Part shown: positions 1 through 7,740 of the stretch, piece by piece | How positions within the stretch are numbered: the first letter of the stretch is position 1 | Layout of the letters: each line of letters begins with the position of its first letter | Position numbers and translations under genes: made by a program | The notes under the pieces: generated by a model | Database searches by the model: none | What the model was told of the DNA's origin: nothing | Seen by the model: only the letters and a program-made list of their open reading frames with translations | NCBI GenBank assembly: GCA_022842805.1 | Contig: JALHOX010000029.1 | Coordinates: 1-19,176, forward strand | Direction: 5' to 3' | Length of the DNA stretch: 19,176 bases | Source: Phycisphaerae bacterium | GTDB taxonomy: Bacteria; Planctomycetota; Phycisphaerae; UBA1845; Fen-1342

Positions 1-941
1 GTGAACGATATCCAATTCGCGTGCGGTACCAGCGCGAGCTGCGCGACAACTTCGATGCTATCGACAGGATTATCGTCCCCGGCGTGAATGGGCAGCAAGT
101 TCCGCTTGGCCAGCTCGCCGATATTCGCTATGTGCGTGGCCCTCAGGAGATCAAGAGCGAGGATAACTTTCTCGTTTCATACGTGTTGTTCGATAAGCAA
201 CCCGGTTATGCCGAAGTGGAAGTCGTTGAGGCAGCTGCCCGTCTACTGGCCGATCTTCAGAAGTCTGGCGAATTGAAGGTGCCTCCTGGCGTACACTATA
301 AATTCGCTGGAAGCTACGAAAATCAAGTCCGGTTCCAGCAGCGACTGAACATCATTCTGCCCGTGAGCCTGTTCCTGCTCTTCCTGTTGCTCTATTTCCA
401 GTTTCGATCGGTTCCGATCTCGTTAATCGTCTTCAGCGCGATCCCTGTTGCGTGGGCCGGCGGTTTCATCGGCATCTGGCTCATCGCCCAGCCGTGGTTT
501 TTTGATTTTGACATCTTCGGTCGCGATGCGCGTGAGTTGTTGAACTTCGACGTGTATAATCTCAGTGCCGCCGTTTGGGTAGGGTTTATCGCTTTATTCA
601 GTGTGACTTCGGATGATGGTGTCGTGCTCGCTACGTACCTCGGGCAGGAGTTCGAGAAGCGGCCTGCGCATAGCATCGCTGACATTCGTGCCAATATCAT
701 CATCGCAGGTTCGCGACGCGTTAGGCCATGCCTCATGACATCCGCCACAACCGTCCTCTCACTGATGCCCGTGCTGACGAGCGCCGGCCGCGGTGCCGAC
801 GTGATGATCCCAATAGCGCTCCCGTCGATCGGCGGATTGTCAATTGAATTGCTCTCGCTTTTTGTTCTGCCAGTCGCGTATTGCTGGTATAAGGAGATTC
901 AGTGGCTGCGAGGAACGCCGTCGGGGACCAGTGTGGCTTGA
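1..941 (+). CDS. CusA/CzcA-type heavy-metal RND efflux permease, C-terminal part (5' end outside window)
   Basis: The reading frame is open from base 3 and begins ERYPIRVRYQRELRD, a block found well inside CusA/CzcA permeases, so the apparent GTG at 21 is not the true start. Visible next are the second periplasmic subdomain (VPLGQLADIRYVRGPQ), the membrane helix beginning LNIILPVSLFLLFLLLYFQF, a helix with GFIALFSVTSDDGVVLATYL, and the final helices ending in LPVAYCWYKE. An aromatic/acidic loop of about 20 residues (around WFFDFDIFGRDARELLNF) separates two helices where E. coli CusA has only a short turn. The product would be the inner-membrane proton-driven pump of a tripartite efflux complex. 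It converges on the next gene and looks less GC-rich, with different codon use, so it belongs to a separate upstream cluster. The family is clear; the metal cannot be assigned from this part. Confidence 0.93.
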   Translation, partial: ERYPIRVRYQRELRDNFDAIDRIIVPGVNGQQVPLGQLADIRYVRGPQEIKSEDNFLVSYVLFDKQPGYAEVEVVEAAARLLADLQKSGELKVPPGVHYKFAGSYENQVRFQQRLNIILPVSLFLLFLLLYFQFRSVPISLIVFSAIPVAWAGGFIGIWLIAQPWFFDFDIFGRDARELLNFDVYNLSAAVWVGFIALFSVTSDDGVVLATYLGQEFEKRPAHSIADIRANIIIAGSRRVRPCLMTSATTVLSLMPVLTSAGRGADVMIPIALPSIGGLSIELLSLFVLPVAYCWYKEIQWLRGTPSGTSVA

Positions 942-962
942 CAAACGTACGGTTCGCTAGTC

Positions 963-976
963 CGCCTGAATAGGCG
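963..976. terminator. Weak hairpin between convergent permease genes
   Basis: CGCCT-GAAT-AGGCG forms a 5-bp stem with a 4-base loop in the 67-bp gap between two converging genes. It is followed on the plus strand by ATCGTTTATC rather than a clean T-tract. The position suits a shared terminator, but the stem is short. Confidence 0.3.
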
Positions 977-1008
977 ATCGTTTATCATCGCTGGTTTGCA
1001 ATTCTCCG

Positions 1009-4000
1009 TTATTCAGCGGAGCCTATTCGAGTGCTCCTAGGCGCGAGCCCGATTGCACCAGCAGTGCTCAGGGAGCCTTCGGCTGGGCGATGGCGTGTTT
1101 GTAGGGCGTAGAACACGGGAAGCACGAGGAGTGTCAATGCAGTCGAGGTGATAACACAGCCGATTACAACCGTCGCGAGTGGGCGTTGCACCTCTGCGCC
1201 TACACCAGTATTGAACGCCATCGGTACGAAGCCGATCCCCGCCACCAGCCCCGTCATTAGCACCGGACGAATGCGGGTCATCGCGGCCTCGCGTATCGCG
1301 TCGCACAGCGGCATCCCGCCGTTTAGCAAGTCGCGCAGAAACGAGACGTACACCATGTCGCCAAGCACGGAAACGCCGGACATCGCGACGAAACCGACGC
1401 CCGCAGAAATGCTAAAAGGCATGTCCCGAAAGTGCAGTGCAACCACGCCGCCCACGGCGGCCAGCGGGAGCGTCAGAAAGATACGAAGGACGTCCGTGAT
1501 TCGATGGTAGGTTAGGTAGAGCAGGGCGAAGATGAGCGCGAGCGCCGCGGGCACTACCAGCAACAAGCGCTGACTGCCGCGTTCGAGGTGCTCGAACTGT
1601 CCGCCGTACTGCACGAAATAGCCGGACGGGAATTCGACCTGCTCGGCGATCAGGCGCTGAGCCTCGGCGACAAGGCTGCCGATATCGCGGCCACGGGCAT
1701 TGCACTGCACGATGGCGCGGCGCTTGCTCCACTCGCGATTGATCGTGGACGGCCCCTCTACGATCTTCAGATCCGCGAGACGGGCCAGCGGAATGCGTTG
1801 GCCGGACGCAGTGGGGATCAGGAGTCTGCCGACGCGCTCCGGGTCGCCGCGATACTCGTCGGGCAGTCGCACGGTCAACGGAAAGCGCACCTGCCCTTGG
1901 CGAATCTCGCCGACCGTTACGTTTCCGATTGTGGCGACGAAGTCGAGTACATCGCCGGCCGGCACGCCGGAGCGGGCCAACTCATCGCGGCGGACCTTGA
2001 TCTCCAGCAGCGGCTGGCCGGTCACTTGCTCGACTGTTACATCCGACGCGCCGGCGATCTGCTTGAGAACATCCTCGACCTCCCCGCTCAGCCGCTCCAG
2101 CTCCGTGAAGTCATCCCCGAAGATCTTCACGCCCAGATCGCTGCGGATGCCGGCGACCATCTCGTTGACGCGCATCTCGATCGGCTGCGTGAAAATGGTG
2201 CGCATCGCGGGCATACCCGCCAATGTCGTTTCCATCGCTTCCACAAGCTCCGCCTGCGAGCGTCCGCGCTTCCACTGGGCTCGCGGCGTGAGCGTGATGA
2301 AAACGTCACTCAGTTCGAGACCCATGGGGTCCGTCGCGACCTCCGCGGTCCCGGTCCGCGTCCAGACGTGCTTGATCTCGTCGGGGAACTTCGATAGCAG
2401 CAACCGTTCGAGTTGCGTGCCGTAGCGGACCGATTCCTCGACCGCCACGCCAGCCAGCCGCACGGTGTTAATGACGATCGCTTCCTCCGACAGGCGCGGA
2501 ATGAAGACCGTACCGAGCCGCGTCGCCAAGAACACACCGCCGGTTAATCCGGCCAATACCACGCCGAGCACCACAAAGCGCCATCGCAGCACGAAATCGA
2601 GCATCGGTGCGTAGAGCCACTTCGCAAATCGGACCAGCATCGGCTCTCGTTCGCGCGGCTTCGACGGAAGCAGCAGACTCGCCAGCGCCGGCACGAGCGT
2701 GAGCGACAAGACCAGCGAGCCCAGTAACGCGAAAATCACCGTCATAGCCATCGGCCGGAACATCTTGCCCTCGATGCCTTCGAGCGTGAGGATTGGCAAG
2801 TAGACGATGAGAATGATCAGCTCGCCGAACATGGTCGGCTTGCGCACTTCGATGGCGGCGTCGCGCACCACGTCCAGCTTGGTCCGCCCGACGGTGTTGT
2901 GCCCCAGCCGCCGCATGCTGTTCTCGATCTGAATAACCGAGCTGTCCACAATCAGGCCGAAGTCGATCGCTCCCAGGCTCATCAAGCTGCCCGCGATGCC
3001 CGCCTGCAACATGCAGTTTGCAGCAAAGAGCATTGACAACGGGATCGCCGCCGCGACGATCAGCCCCGCCCGCAGGTTGCCCAGGAACACGAATAGCACG
3101 GCCACGACCAGCAACGCGCCTTCGAGCAGGTTGACCTGGACTGTGTTGAGCACGTGATCGACCAGCTCGGTGCGGTCATAGACGGTCGTCAGCTCCACGT
3201 CCTCCGGCAGCGTCCGCCGCACTTCCTCGATTCGCCCCTTGAGCCGCTGGGCCACGTCGCGCGTATTCTCACCCATGAGCATGAAGCCTAGGCCCAGCAC
3301 CGCGTCGCCCTGGCCGCCGTACGTCACCGCGCCGCGGCGAATCTCATGCCCTTCGACAACCTGCCCCACGTCGCGCACGAAGATCGGCTTCCCGTCACGG
3401 GCCTCGATTACCACGTCGCCGACCTGCTCCAGCGACGCAAGCTGTCCGACGCCCTGCACCAGCAGCAGGCCGCCGGCGCGGGTGATGTTCCCGCCGCCGA
3501 CATTGAGATTGTTGCGCCGCAGCGCCTCGAACAGGTCGAGCAGGGTGAGACCGTGCTTGAGCAGTTTCTCCGGCTCGACCACGACCTGATACTGCCGCTC
3601 CAGCCCGCCCCAACTGTTGACTTCGGCCACCCCCGGCAGGCTGCGGAGCTGCGGCTTAATGACCCAGTCCTGAATACTGCGCAGCTCCGTCAGCGTCTTG
3701 ACCTGACTCGTGAGAACGTAGTGGTAAACCTCGCCCAGCCCGGTCGCGACCGGCCCCATCGTCGGCCGCGGCAGCCCTTCCGGCAGCTCAACCGCGCCGA
3801 GCCGCTCCATGACGAGCTGCCGGGCGAAATAGATGTTCGTGCCGTCCTCGAAGATCACCGTCACCTGCGACAGGCCGAATTTCGAGGCGGAGCGGACTTC
3901 CTCCAGCCCTTTCAACCCGCTGATGGCCTGCTCGACCGGGAACGTGATCTGCTGCTCGATTTCGAGTGGGCTGAGGGCCGGCGCGACGGTGTTGATCTGC

Positions 4001-4140
4001 ACCTGCACCGGCGTTGTGTCGGGAAAAGCATCCACCGGCAGATGCACCGCCGAGTACATGCCCGCGATGGCGATCGCCAGGGTGATGGCGATGACGAGGA
4101 AGCGGTGGCGCAGGGACCACGTTATGAGTGAATTCAACAC
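1009..4140 (-). CDS. czcA: CzcA-like heavy-metal RND efflux permease
   Basis: This 1043-residue protein matches the usual HME-RND length. It starts at GTG 4140, nine bases after GGGGAGG (4150-4156), giving MLNSLITWSLRHRFLV, the normal first helix. The porter domain begins HLPVDAFPDTTPVQVQIN. In helix 4 the motif AIDFGLIVDSSVIQIEN keeps D393, D399 and E406, which line up one-for-one with CzcA D402, D408 and E415, the proton-relay acids. RVNEMVAGIRSDLGVKIFGDD resembles CzcA more than the Met-rich CusA site. It should therefore export divalent cations (Zn, Co, Cd) from the periplasm, driven by proton import. In helix 10 the common LNG is replaced by VSVLGDMVYVSFL, a modest oddity. It lies 6 bp downstream of its adaptor gene and is surely co-transcribed with it. 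No outer-membrane factor is encoded beside it. Confidence 0.95.
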   Translation of the reverse strand: MLNSLITWSLRHRFLVIAITLAIAIAGMYSAVHLPVDAFPDTTPVQVQINTVAPALSPLEIEQQITFPVEQAISGLKGLEEVRSASKFGLSQVTVIFEDGTNIYFARQLVMERLGAVELPEGLPRPTMGPVATGLGEVYHYVLTSQVKTLTELRSIQDWVIKPQLRSLPGVAEVNSWGGLERQYQVVVEPEKLLKHGLTLLDLFEALRRNNLNVGGGNITRAGGLLLVQGVGQLASLEQVGDVVIEARDGKPIFVRDVGQVVEGHEIRRGAVTYGGQGDAVLGLGFMLMGENTRDVAQRLKGRIEEVRRTLPEDVELTTVYDRTELVDHVLNTVQVNLLEGALLVVAVLFVFLGNLRAGLIVAAAIPLSMLFAANCMLQAGIAGSLMSLGAIDFGLIVDSSVIQIENSMRRLGHNTVGRTKLDVVRDAAIEVRKPTMFGELIILIVYLPILTLEGIEGKMFRPMAMTVIFALLGSLVLSLTLVPALASLLLPSKPREREPMLVRFAKWLYAPMLDFVLRWRFVVLGVVLAGLTGGVFLATRLGTVFIPRLSEEAIVINTVRLAGVAVEESVRYGTQLERLLLSKFPDEIKHVWTRTGTAEVATDPMGLELSDVFITLTPRAQWKRGRSQAELVEAMETTLAGMPAMRTIFTQPIEMRVNEMVAGIRSDLGVKIFGDDFTELERLSGEVEDVLKQIAGASDVTVEQVTGQPLLEIKVRRDELARSGVPAGDVLDFVATIGNVTVGEIRQGQVRFPLTVRLPDEYRGDPERVGRLLIPTASGQRIPLARLADLKIVEGPSTINREWSKRRAIVQCNARGRDIGSLVAEAQRLIAEQVEFPSGYFVQYGGQFEHLERGSQRLLLVVPAALALIFALLYLTYHRITDVLRIFLTLPLAAVGGVVALHFRDMPFSISAGVGFVAMSGVSVLGDMVYVSFLRDLLNGGMPLCDAIREAAMTRIRPVLMTGLVAGIGFVPMAFNTGVGAEVQRPLATVVIGCVITSTALTLLVLPVFYALQTRHRPAEGSLSTAGAIGLAPRSTRIGSAE

Positions 4141-4146
4141 GCAGCG

Positions 4147-6507
4147 TTACCTCCCCGTCTCAACTTCGCAGCAGCCGGCCCCGATGCTGCCCTTGAGAAT
4201 CTCGGTCTTCATCAGGAAGCTGCCCGCGGTGACAATCGCCTCGCCTTCGCGCAGCCCGCGCAGCACTTCGACGTAGCCGCCACCGCTGGCGCCCAACCAC
4301 AGCTTGCGCGGCGTGAACACATCGTCGGTCTCGCGCACGAACACGAGCTGGCAGCAGCCGTCGGTTTGCACCGAGTCGACCGGCACGCTCAGAACGTCGG
4401 CGTTGTCGCGCAGGACGATCCGCGCCCGACCGAACATGCGCGCCCGCAGCAGCCCGTCCGCGTTGTCCAGCTCGGCCCGCACCGGGATCAGTCGCGTCTT
4501 GTCGTCCACCTGGCTGCTGATCCAGCTCAGCCGCCCCTGAGACGAGTGGCCGGTCAGGTCGTCCACCGTGAACAACACGGGCTGATTCTCGCGCAGGGCC
4601 GGCAGGTCGCGCTCGTAGACGCTGGCCAGGAGCCAGAGGCGCGAGGTGTCGGCGATCACGAACAGTGCATGGCTGTCCTCGACCGCCTCTCCAGCCACTA
4701 CGCTTCGTTCAACGATGCGGCCGGCGGCGGGACTGCGCAGCTCGTAGCGCGAGAGCGATCCGCCGGACTCCGCGCCGAGCGACACGATCTGCTCGTCCTG
4801 CAATCCGAGGATTTGCAGACGGCGTTTGGCGCCGTCCAAGCCGCTGCGTGCGATTTGGAGGGCACGCTCGGCGGCGAACTGGTCTTTTTGGCGCGTGAAC
4901 GCGATCTCTTCGCGGATCGCGAGGAAATCCGCCTCGGCCGCGGCCAGCGTGGCCCGCGCCATCTGCACGTCTTTCTCGGCATTGATCTTTGTTTCGAAGA
5001 GCTGCGCCTCACGCGCGGCATCCGCCCGGGCGAGTTGGACCGCCGCGTGCGCCCGCAGCAATCGCGCTTTCGCCTCGCCTACCGGAACGCCTTCCAGACG
5101 CTGCTGAATTTCGCTCGGAGCGGCCTCGGAGGTCGCCGCGGCGAGCAGGCGTTGCGTCCCTTCGTAGATGGTCTGGTTGCGCGCGTGCTCGCCTTCTGCG
5201 ACGCGGAAGTCCTGCTGCCGCTCGATGTACTGACTCTTGGCCTCGCCCAGCACGACGCTGTCGAGCACGGCCAGCACGTCGCCGACCTGCACCGAATCGC
5301 CGAGGTTCGCGCGCACTTCTCGCGCGATTCCCGACACTCGCGGCGTGATGCGCGTCACGCGCGTCGCGTCGAACTCCACTTCGGCCGGTACTTCGACCGC
5401 GGCAGACATGCGCCGCGGCCGCACCGTCGTGACTTCGATGCCCGCCTGTTTCGCAATGCTCGGGTCGAGGAAGCGGATCGTCGAAGTTTCGATAAGGCAG
5501 AGCGGGTCGTTCTCGCCGCTGGTCGTCAGCCGGCCGTTGCGCTCGATCTTGACCAGCGACTCGCGGCCCTGCCTGCCGGGCGCTGCGCCCGCGGGCCGTA
5601 GCGCCTCCCATTTTTCGCGCACCTCGGGATTGCACAGCGTGCATTGCGACTCGGGCACGCCGTGTTCTTTGCACCAATCATGTTCATCCTTGAACTTCTG
5701 AATCAAAGACGCATCGCAACGCGTGCAGACCTCCTTCGGCACGCCGTGGTCGAAGCACCACTTGTCCGGCGCAACTGGATCCGCCGCGACTGGCTGCGAC
5801 GCGGGCTCGGCGGGTTTGTCCGCGTCGTCAGGCTTCTTGGCGCCGGGCTTCAGCGCCGCCCAGCGGGCATCGACTTCGGGATGGCACTTGAAGCACTGCG
5901 TCTCTGGCAGGTCGTGCTCCTTGCACCAGTCACCGGCCTTCTTGAACGTGTCAATCAGCGAGTCGTCGCAACGGGTGCAGACCGATTCCGGCACGCCGTG
6001 ACCGCCGCACCAGCCCTTGTCGAGCGTCGGTTTGATGGGACTCGTGTCGGGTCCGAGTGCGGGTTTCCCGTCCGCCGGTGGTTTCGCAGCGTTAGCGGCC
6101 GTCGCTTCCGTCGGAGGCGGCGTGGGCACGTGCTCAGCGCTGCCCGCCTTGCCCGCCGGCTTCAGCGTCGCCCACGTTGCGGCGACTTCGGGATGACACG
6201 TTGTACACTGGGTTTCCGGCAGATTGTGCTCCTTGCACCAGTCGTCGGCATTCTTGAACGTGTCGATCAGCGAGTCATCGCAACGGGTGCAGACCGATTC
6301 CGGCACGCCGTGACCGCCGCACCAGCCCTTGTCGAGCGTCGGCTTCACGGGGCTGCCTTCGGGGCCGAGCGACGCCTTGACGGCCGCAGCACTGCCCGCG
6401 CCGCCCGGTGGTTTGGACGAATGGGATCGGTCGCAGCTGCCTAACGCAGCGGCGATGAGCAGAACCACTGGCCACGCGGCCGGATATGGCAAACGATGGC
6501 GGTTCAT
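4147..6507 (-). CDS. RND efflux periplasmic adaptor lipoprotein with N-terminal tandem Cys/His metal-site repeats
   Basis: This 786-residue membrane-fusion protein is nearly twice the usual 400 or so. ATG 6507 follows GGAGAAA (6513-6519). Residues 1-25 are a signal peptide with lipobox LGSC, so C25 is probably lipidated. Residues 60-304 hold three repeats, each with two motifs of form W-C-x2-H-x6-C-x2-C. The six sites are C63/H66/C73/C76, C91/H94/C101/C104, C167/H170/C177/C180, C195/H198/C205/C208, C251/H254/C261/C264 and C279/H282/C289/C292, joined by Pro/Ala-rich linkers. From about residue 336 comes a standard HlyD/CzcB adaptor: beta-barrel start, lipoyl half (VSGIAREVRANLGDSVQVGD), alpha-hairpin of about 430-590, second lipoyl half and membrane-proximal domain. 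Two CC pairs occur near the C-terminus (GCCQ, GCCE). It links the downstream permease to an outer-membrane channel. Metal binding by the repeats is inferred from the ligand pattern. Confidence 0.93.
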   Translation of the reverse strand: MNRHRLPYPAAWPVVLLIAAALGSCDRSHSSKPPGGAGSAAAVKASLGPEGSPVKPTLDKGWCGGHGVPESVCTRCDDSLIDTFKNADDWCKEHNLPETQCTTCHPEVAATWATLKPAGKAGSAEHVPTPPPTEATAANAAKPPADGKPALGPDTSPIKPTLDKGWCGGHGVPESVCTRCDDSLIDTFKKAGDWCKEHDLPETQCFKCHPEVDARWAALKPGAKKPDDADKPAEPASQPVAADPVAPDKWCFDHGVPKEVCTRCDASLIQKFKDEHDWCKEHGVPESQCTLCNPEVREKWEALRPAGAAPGRQGRESLVKIERNGRLTTSGENDPLCLIETSTIRFLDPSIAKQAGIEVTTVRPRRMSAAVEVPAEVEFDATRVTRITPRVSGIAREVRANLGDSVQVGDVLAVLDSVVLGEAKSQYIERQQDFRVAEGEHARNQTIYEGTQRLLAAATSEAAPSEIQQRLEGVPVGEAKARLLRAHAAVQLARADAAREAQLFETKINAEKDVQMARATLAAAEADFLAIREEIAFTRQKDQFAAERALQIARSGLDGAKRRLQILGLQDEQIVSLGAESGGSLSRYELRSPAAGRIVERSVVAGEAVEDSHALFVIADTSRLWLLASVYERDLPALRENQPVLFTVDDLTGHSSQGRLSWISSQVDDKTRLIPVRAELDNADGLLRARMFGRARIVLRDNADVLSVPVDSVQTDGCCQLVFVRETDDVFTPRKLWLGASGGGYVEVLRGLREGEAIVTAGSFLMKTEILKGSIGAGCCEVETGR
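5939..6342 (-). repeat. Near-identical 92-bp direct repeat inside the adaptor gene
   Basis: Bases 5939-6030 and 6251-6342 match at 90 of 92 positions by eye, offset 312 bp (104 codons). They encode the first half of protein repeats 2 and 1. Such nucleotide identity beyond protein constraint points to a recent internal duplication or gene conversion. The third repeat unit is more diverged. Confidence 0.9.
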
Positions 6508-6622
6508 GGCAATTTCTCCAGAGCGGGGTCAGATCAGCGGACGCAACGACGCCGGCGAGGGGGAGGCGCAATCGGGTCTCGCATTGGCGCGTGACGCCAT
6601 TACGCGGGGCTCTGGCAGTGGA

Positions 6623-7021
6623 TCAAATGCGCAGGGGTAAACCGGAGGCGGGAAATGGCAGGCGGGGAGATTCGATCAGGCCGGGCAGCGCGTTGAGGAC
6701 CGCCACGTTGCTCGCGATCACGCCACAATGTGCGGTGACGGTATGCCACGATGGCGAGTGCATGTCGAGCGTCGGCAGATACCGCGACTCGTCGGGTTTG
6801 GCGACGCCGTTGCAGACATCGGCGCACGTCCGGCACTCGCGCGGCGGGTCGCCGGAGTCGACCGGCGAATCGGTGGGAGACGTTTCGTGGCTCTGGCAGC
6901 ATCCGACGGGCGCAGCCTGTGCCTCCCCATGCGTGCAGCAGGCCGCCAGCGCCCCCGCGCGGCACAGCGACGGCGCGACGACAAACGACCAGACGGCGGC
7001 GAAAAGCATGAAACGACACAT
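6623..7021 (-). CDS. Small Cys-rich exported protein of unknown function
   Basis: I chose ATG 7021 (132 residues) because it places a signal-peptide core (FMLFAAVWSFVVAP) at the N-terminus; the frame stays open to a TTG at 7135, which would give a non-signal N-terminal extension of 38 residues. No strong ribosome site precedes either start. The predicted mature part carries CC pairs at residues 28-29 and 41-42, each followed by a nearby His (CCTHG, CCQSH), then C63, C66 and C70 (CRTCADVC) and C99. The C-terminal half has little else recognisable. It is on the same strand as the adaptor and permease, 115 bp upstream, and would be the first gene of that cluster. The Cys/His pattern and position suggest a periplasmic metal-binding accessory, but I do not recognise the family. 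Base composition and frame use support coding moderately. Confidence 0.65.
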   Translation of the reverse strand: MCRFMLFAAVWSFVVAPSLCRAGALAACCTHGEAQAAPVGCCQSHETSPTDSPVDSGDPPRECRTCADVCNGVAKPDESRYLPTLDMHSPSWHTVTAHCGVIASNVAVLNALPGLIESPRLPFPASGLPLRI

Positions 7022-7217
7022 TGCAAATAGTTTAGTCGGGGCTGCCGGGACGGGCAACCGCAAAGTCGTTGTAGAATTTAGCAGTCCGTTCACAAAGTCG
7101 TAATGGCCGAAAAAACGCATCTCGGGTAGCGCCAAGGGCGGCGAAACTGAACTCGCTTTACTTCACTGACGAACTAAAATAATGGACGAATTGCAAAATG
7201 CCGATATAGTCCGAGAG
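7022..7217. promoter_or_regulatory. Divergent control region between the two efflux clusters
   Basis: This AT-richer gap separates outward-facing genes. For the minus direction, TTGTGA (plus 7090-7095) and TACAAC (plus 7068-7073) are 16 bp apart and resemble a sigma-70 promoter, giving a short leader before ATG 7021. A 9-bp direct repeat CAAAGTCGT lies at 7061-7069 and 7093-7101, overlapping the -10 and -35 boxes respectively, 32 bp apart (about three helical turns), which would suit an operator. For the plus direction a -10-like TAAAAT occurs at 7175-7180 without a good -35. All of this is by eye. Confidence 0.4.
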
Positions 7218-7610
7218 ATGCGGTCGCGCCGATCCTCAATCTTTGTTTGCATGGTGACCCTCCTTTGCCCGATTGTTTGTCTGGCGGAGCTCAGCGGGCA
7301 TCAGGATGAGCATGATCGGAGTCAAGATGGGGCTTATGCGGCCCATGCACATCGGGACGCACATTTGCCGCATCACCAGCACGACTCGAACGGCAATCCC
7401 GAGTCGCATGGCGATCATCTCTGTTTGTGTACCGGCGGCACGCCACCGGTAGCGGCTCTTCAAGTCCCTACGCTGGAACCGGCGGCAATTTTCTCTTCAA
7501 GCGATACATCCCAGGCTAGCCTCGACTCGCCTGGACTGGTCGCTTTCCTCAACGCCCGTGGCACGTCGGGTTGTTCGTCAAGCTGGCGCTGCGCTCCTCT
7601 CCTGATTTGA
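7218..7610 (+). CDS. Small His-rich exported protein of unknown function
   Basis: From ATG 7218 the product has 130 residues and begins with a compact signal peptide (RSRRSS followed by IFVCMVTLLCPIVCLA). An in-frame ATG at 7182 would add 12 residues in front of it; neither start has a clear ribosome site. Residues 28-67 are strikingly His/Asp-rich, with ten histidines, and end in ESHGDHLCLC, where C69 and C71 could complete a metal site. The C-terminal half is low in recognisable features. It precedes the outer-membrane factor gene by 130 bp on the same strand and mirrors the Cys-rich small gene on the other side of the control region. A periplasmic metal-binding or sensing accessory is plausible by composition and position only. 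I do not recognise a named family. Confidence 0.65.
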   Translation: MRSRRSSIFVCMVTLLCPIVCLAELSGHQDEHDRSQDGAYAAHAHRDAHLPHHQHDSNGNPESHGDHLCLCTGGTPPVAALQVPTLEPAAIFSSSDTSQASLDSPGLVAFLNARGTSGCSSSWRCAPLLI

Positions 7611-7642
7611 TTCACCCCTCAGTCTCGTGAGCATTTTGGGTC

Positions 7643-7658
7643 GCGCGGCCTGCCGCGC
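7643..7658. other. GC-rich hairpin upstream of the OMF gene
   Basis: GCGCGG-CCTG-CCGCGC is a perfect 6-bp stem with a 4-base loop in the 130-bp gap between 7610 and 7741. There is no T-tract, so it is not a convincing terminator; it could be an attenuating structure or chance in GC-rich DNA. Confidence 0.3.
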
Positions 7659-7729
7659 TGATCTGGTGCTTTGCCGTCATTGCGCGGCAGACTCTCGAAG
7701 CGAATTGTAATCGCGGTCGAATCTCATGC

Positions 7730-7733
7730 GGAG
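7730..7733 (+). promoter_or_regulatory. Ribosome binding site fixing the OMF start at 7741
   Basis: GGAG at 7730-7733 is 7 bases before ATG 7741. The alternative ATG at 7726 overlaps this site and has no such sequence upstream, so 7741 is preferred. Confidence 0.7.
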
Positions 7734-7740
7734 AAAACCT

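Noticed and set aside
7022..7135. N-terminal extension of the Cys-rich small protein from TTG 7135
   Set aside because: The extension lacks signal-peptide character, has no ribosome site and would cover the candidate promoter; ATG 7021 starts directly at a secretion signal.
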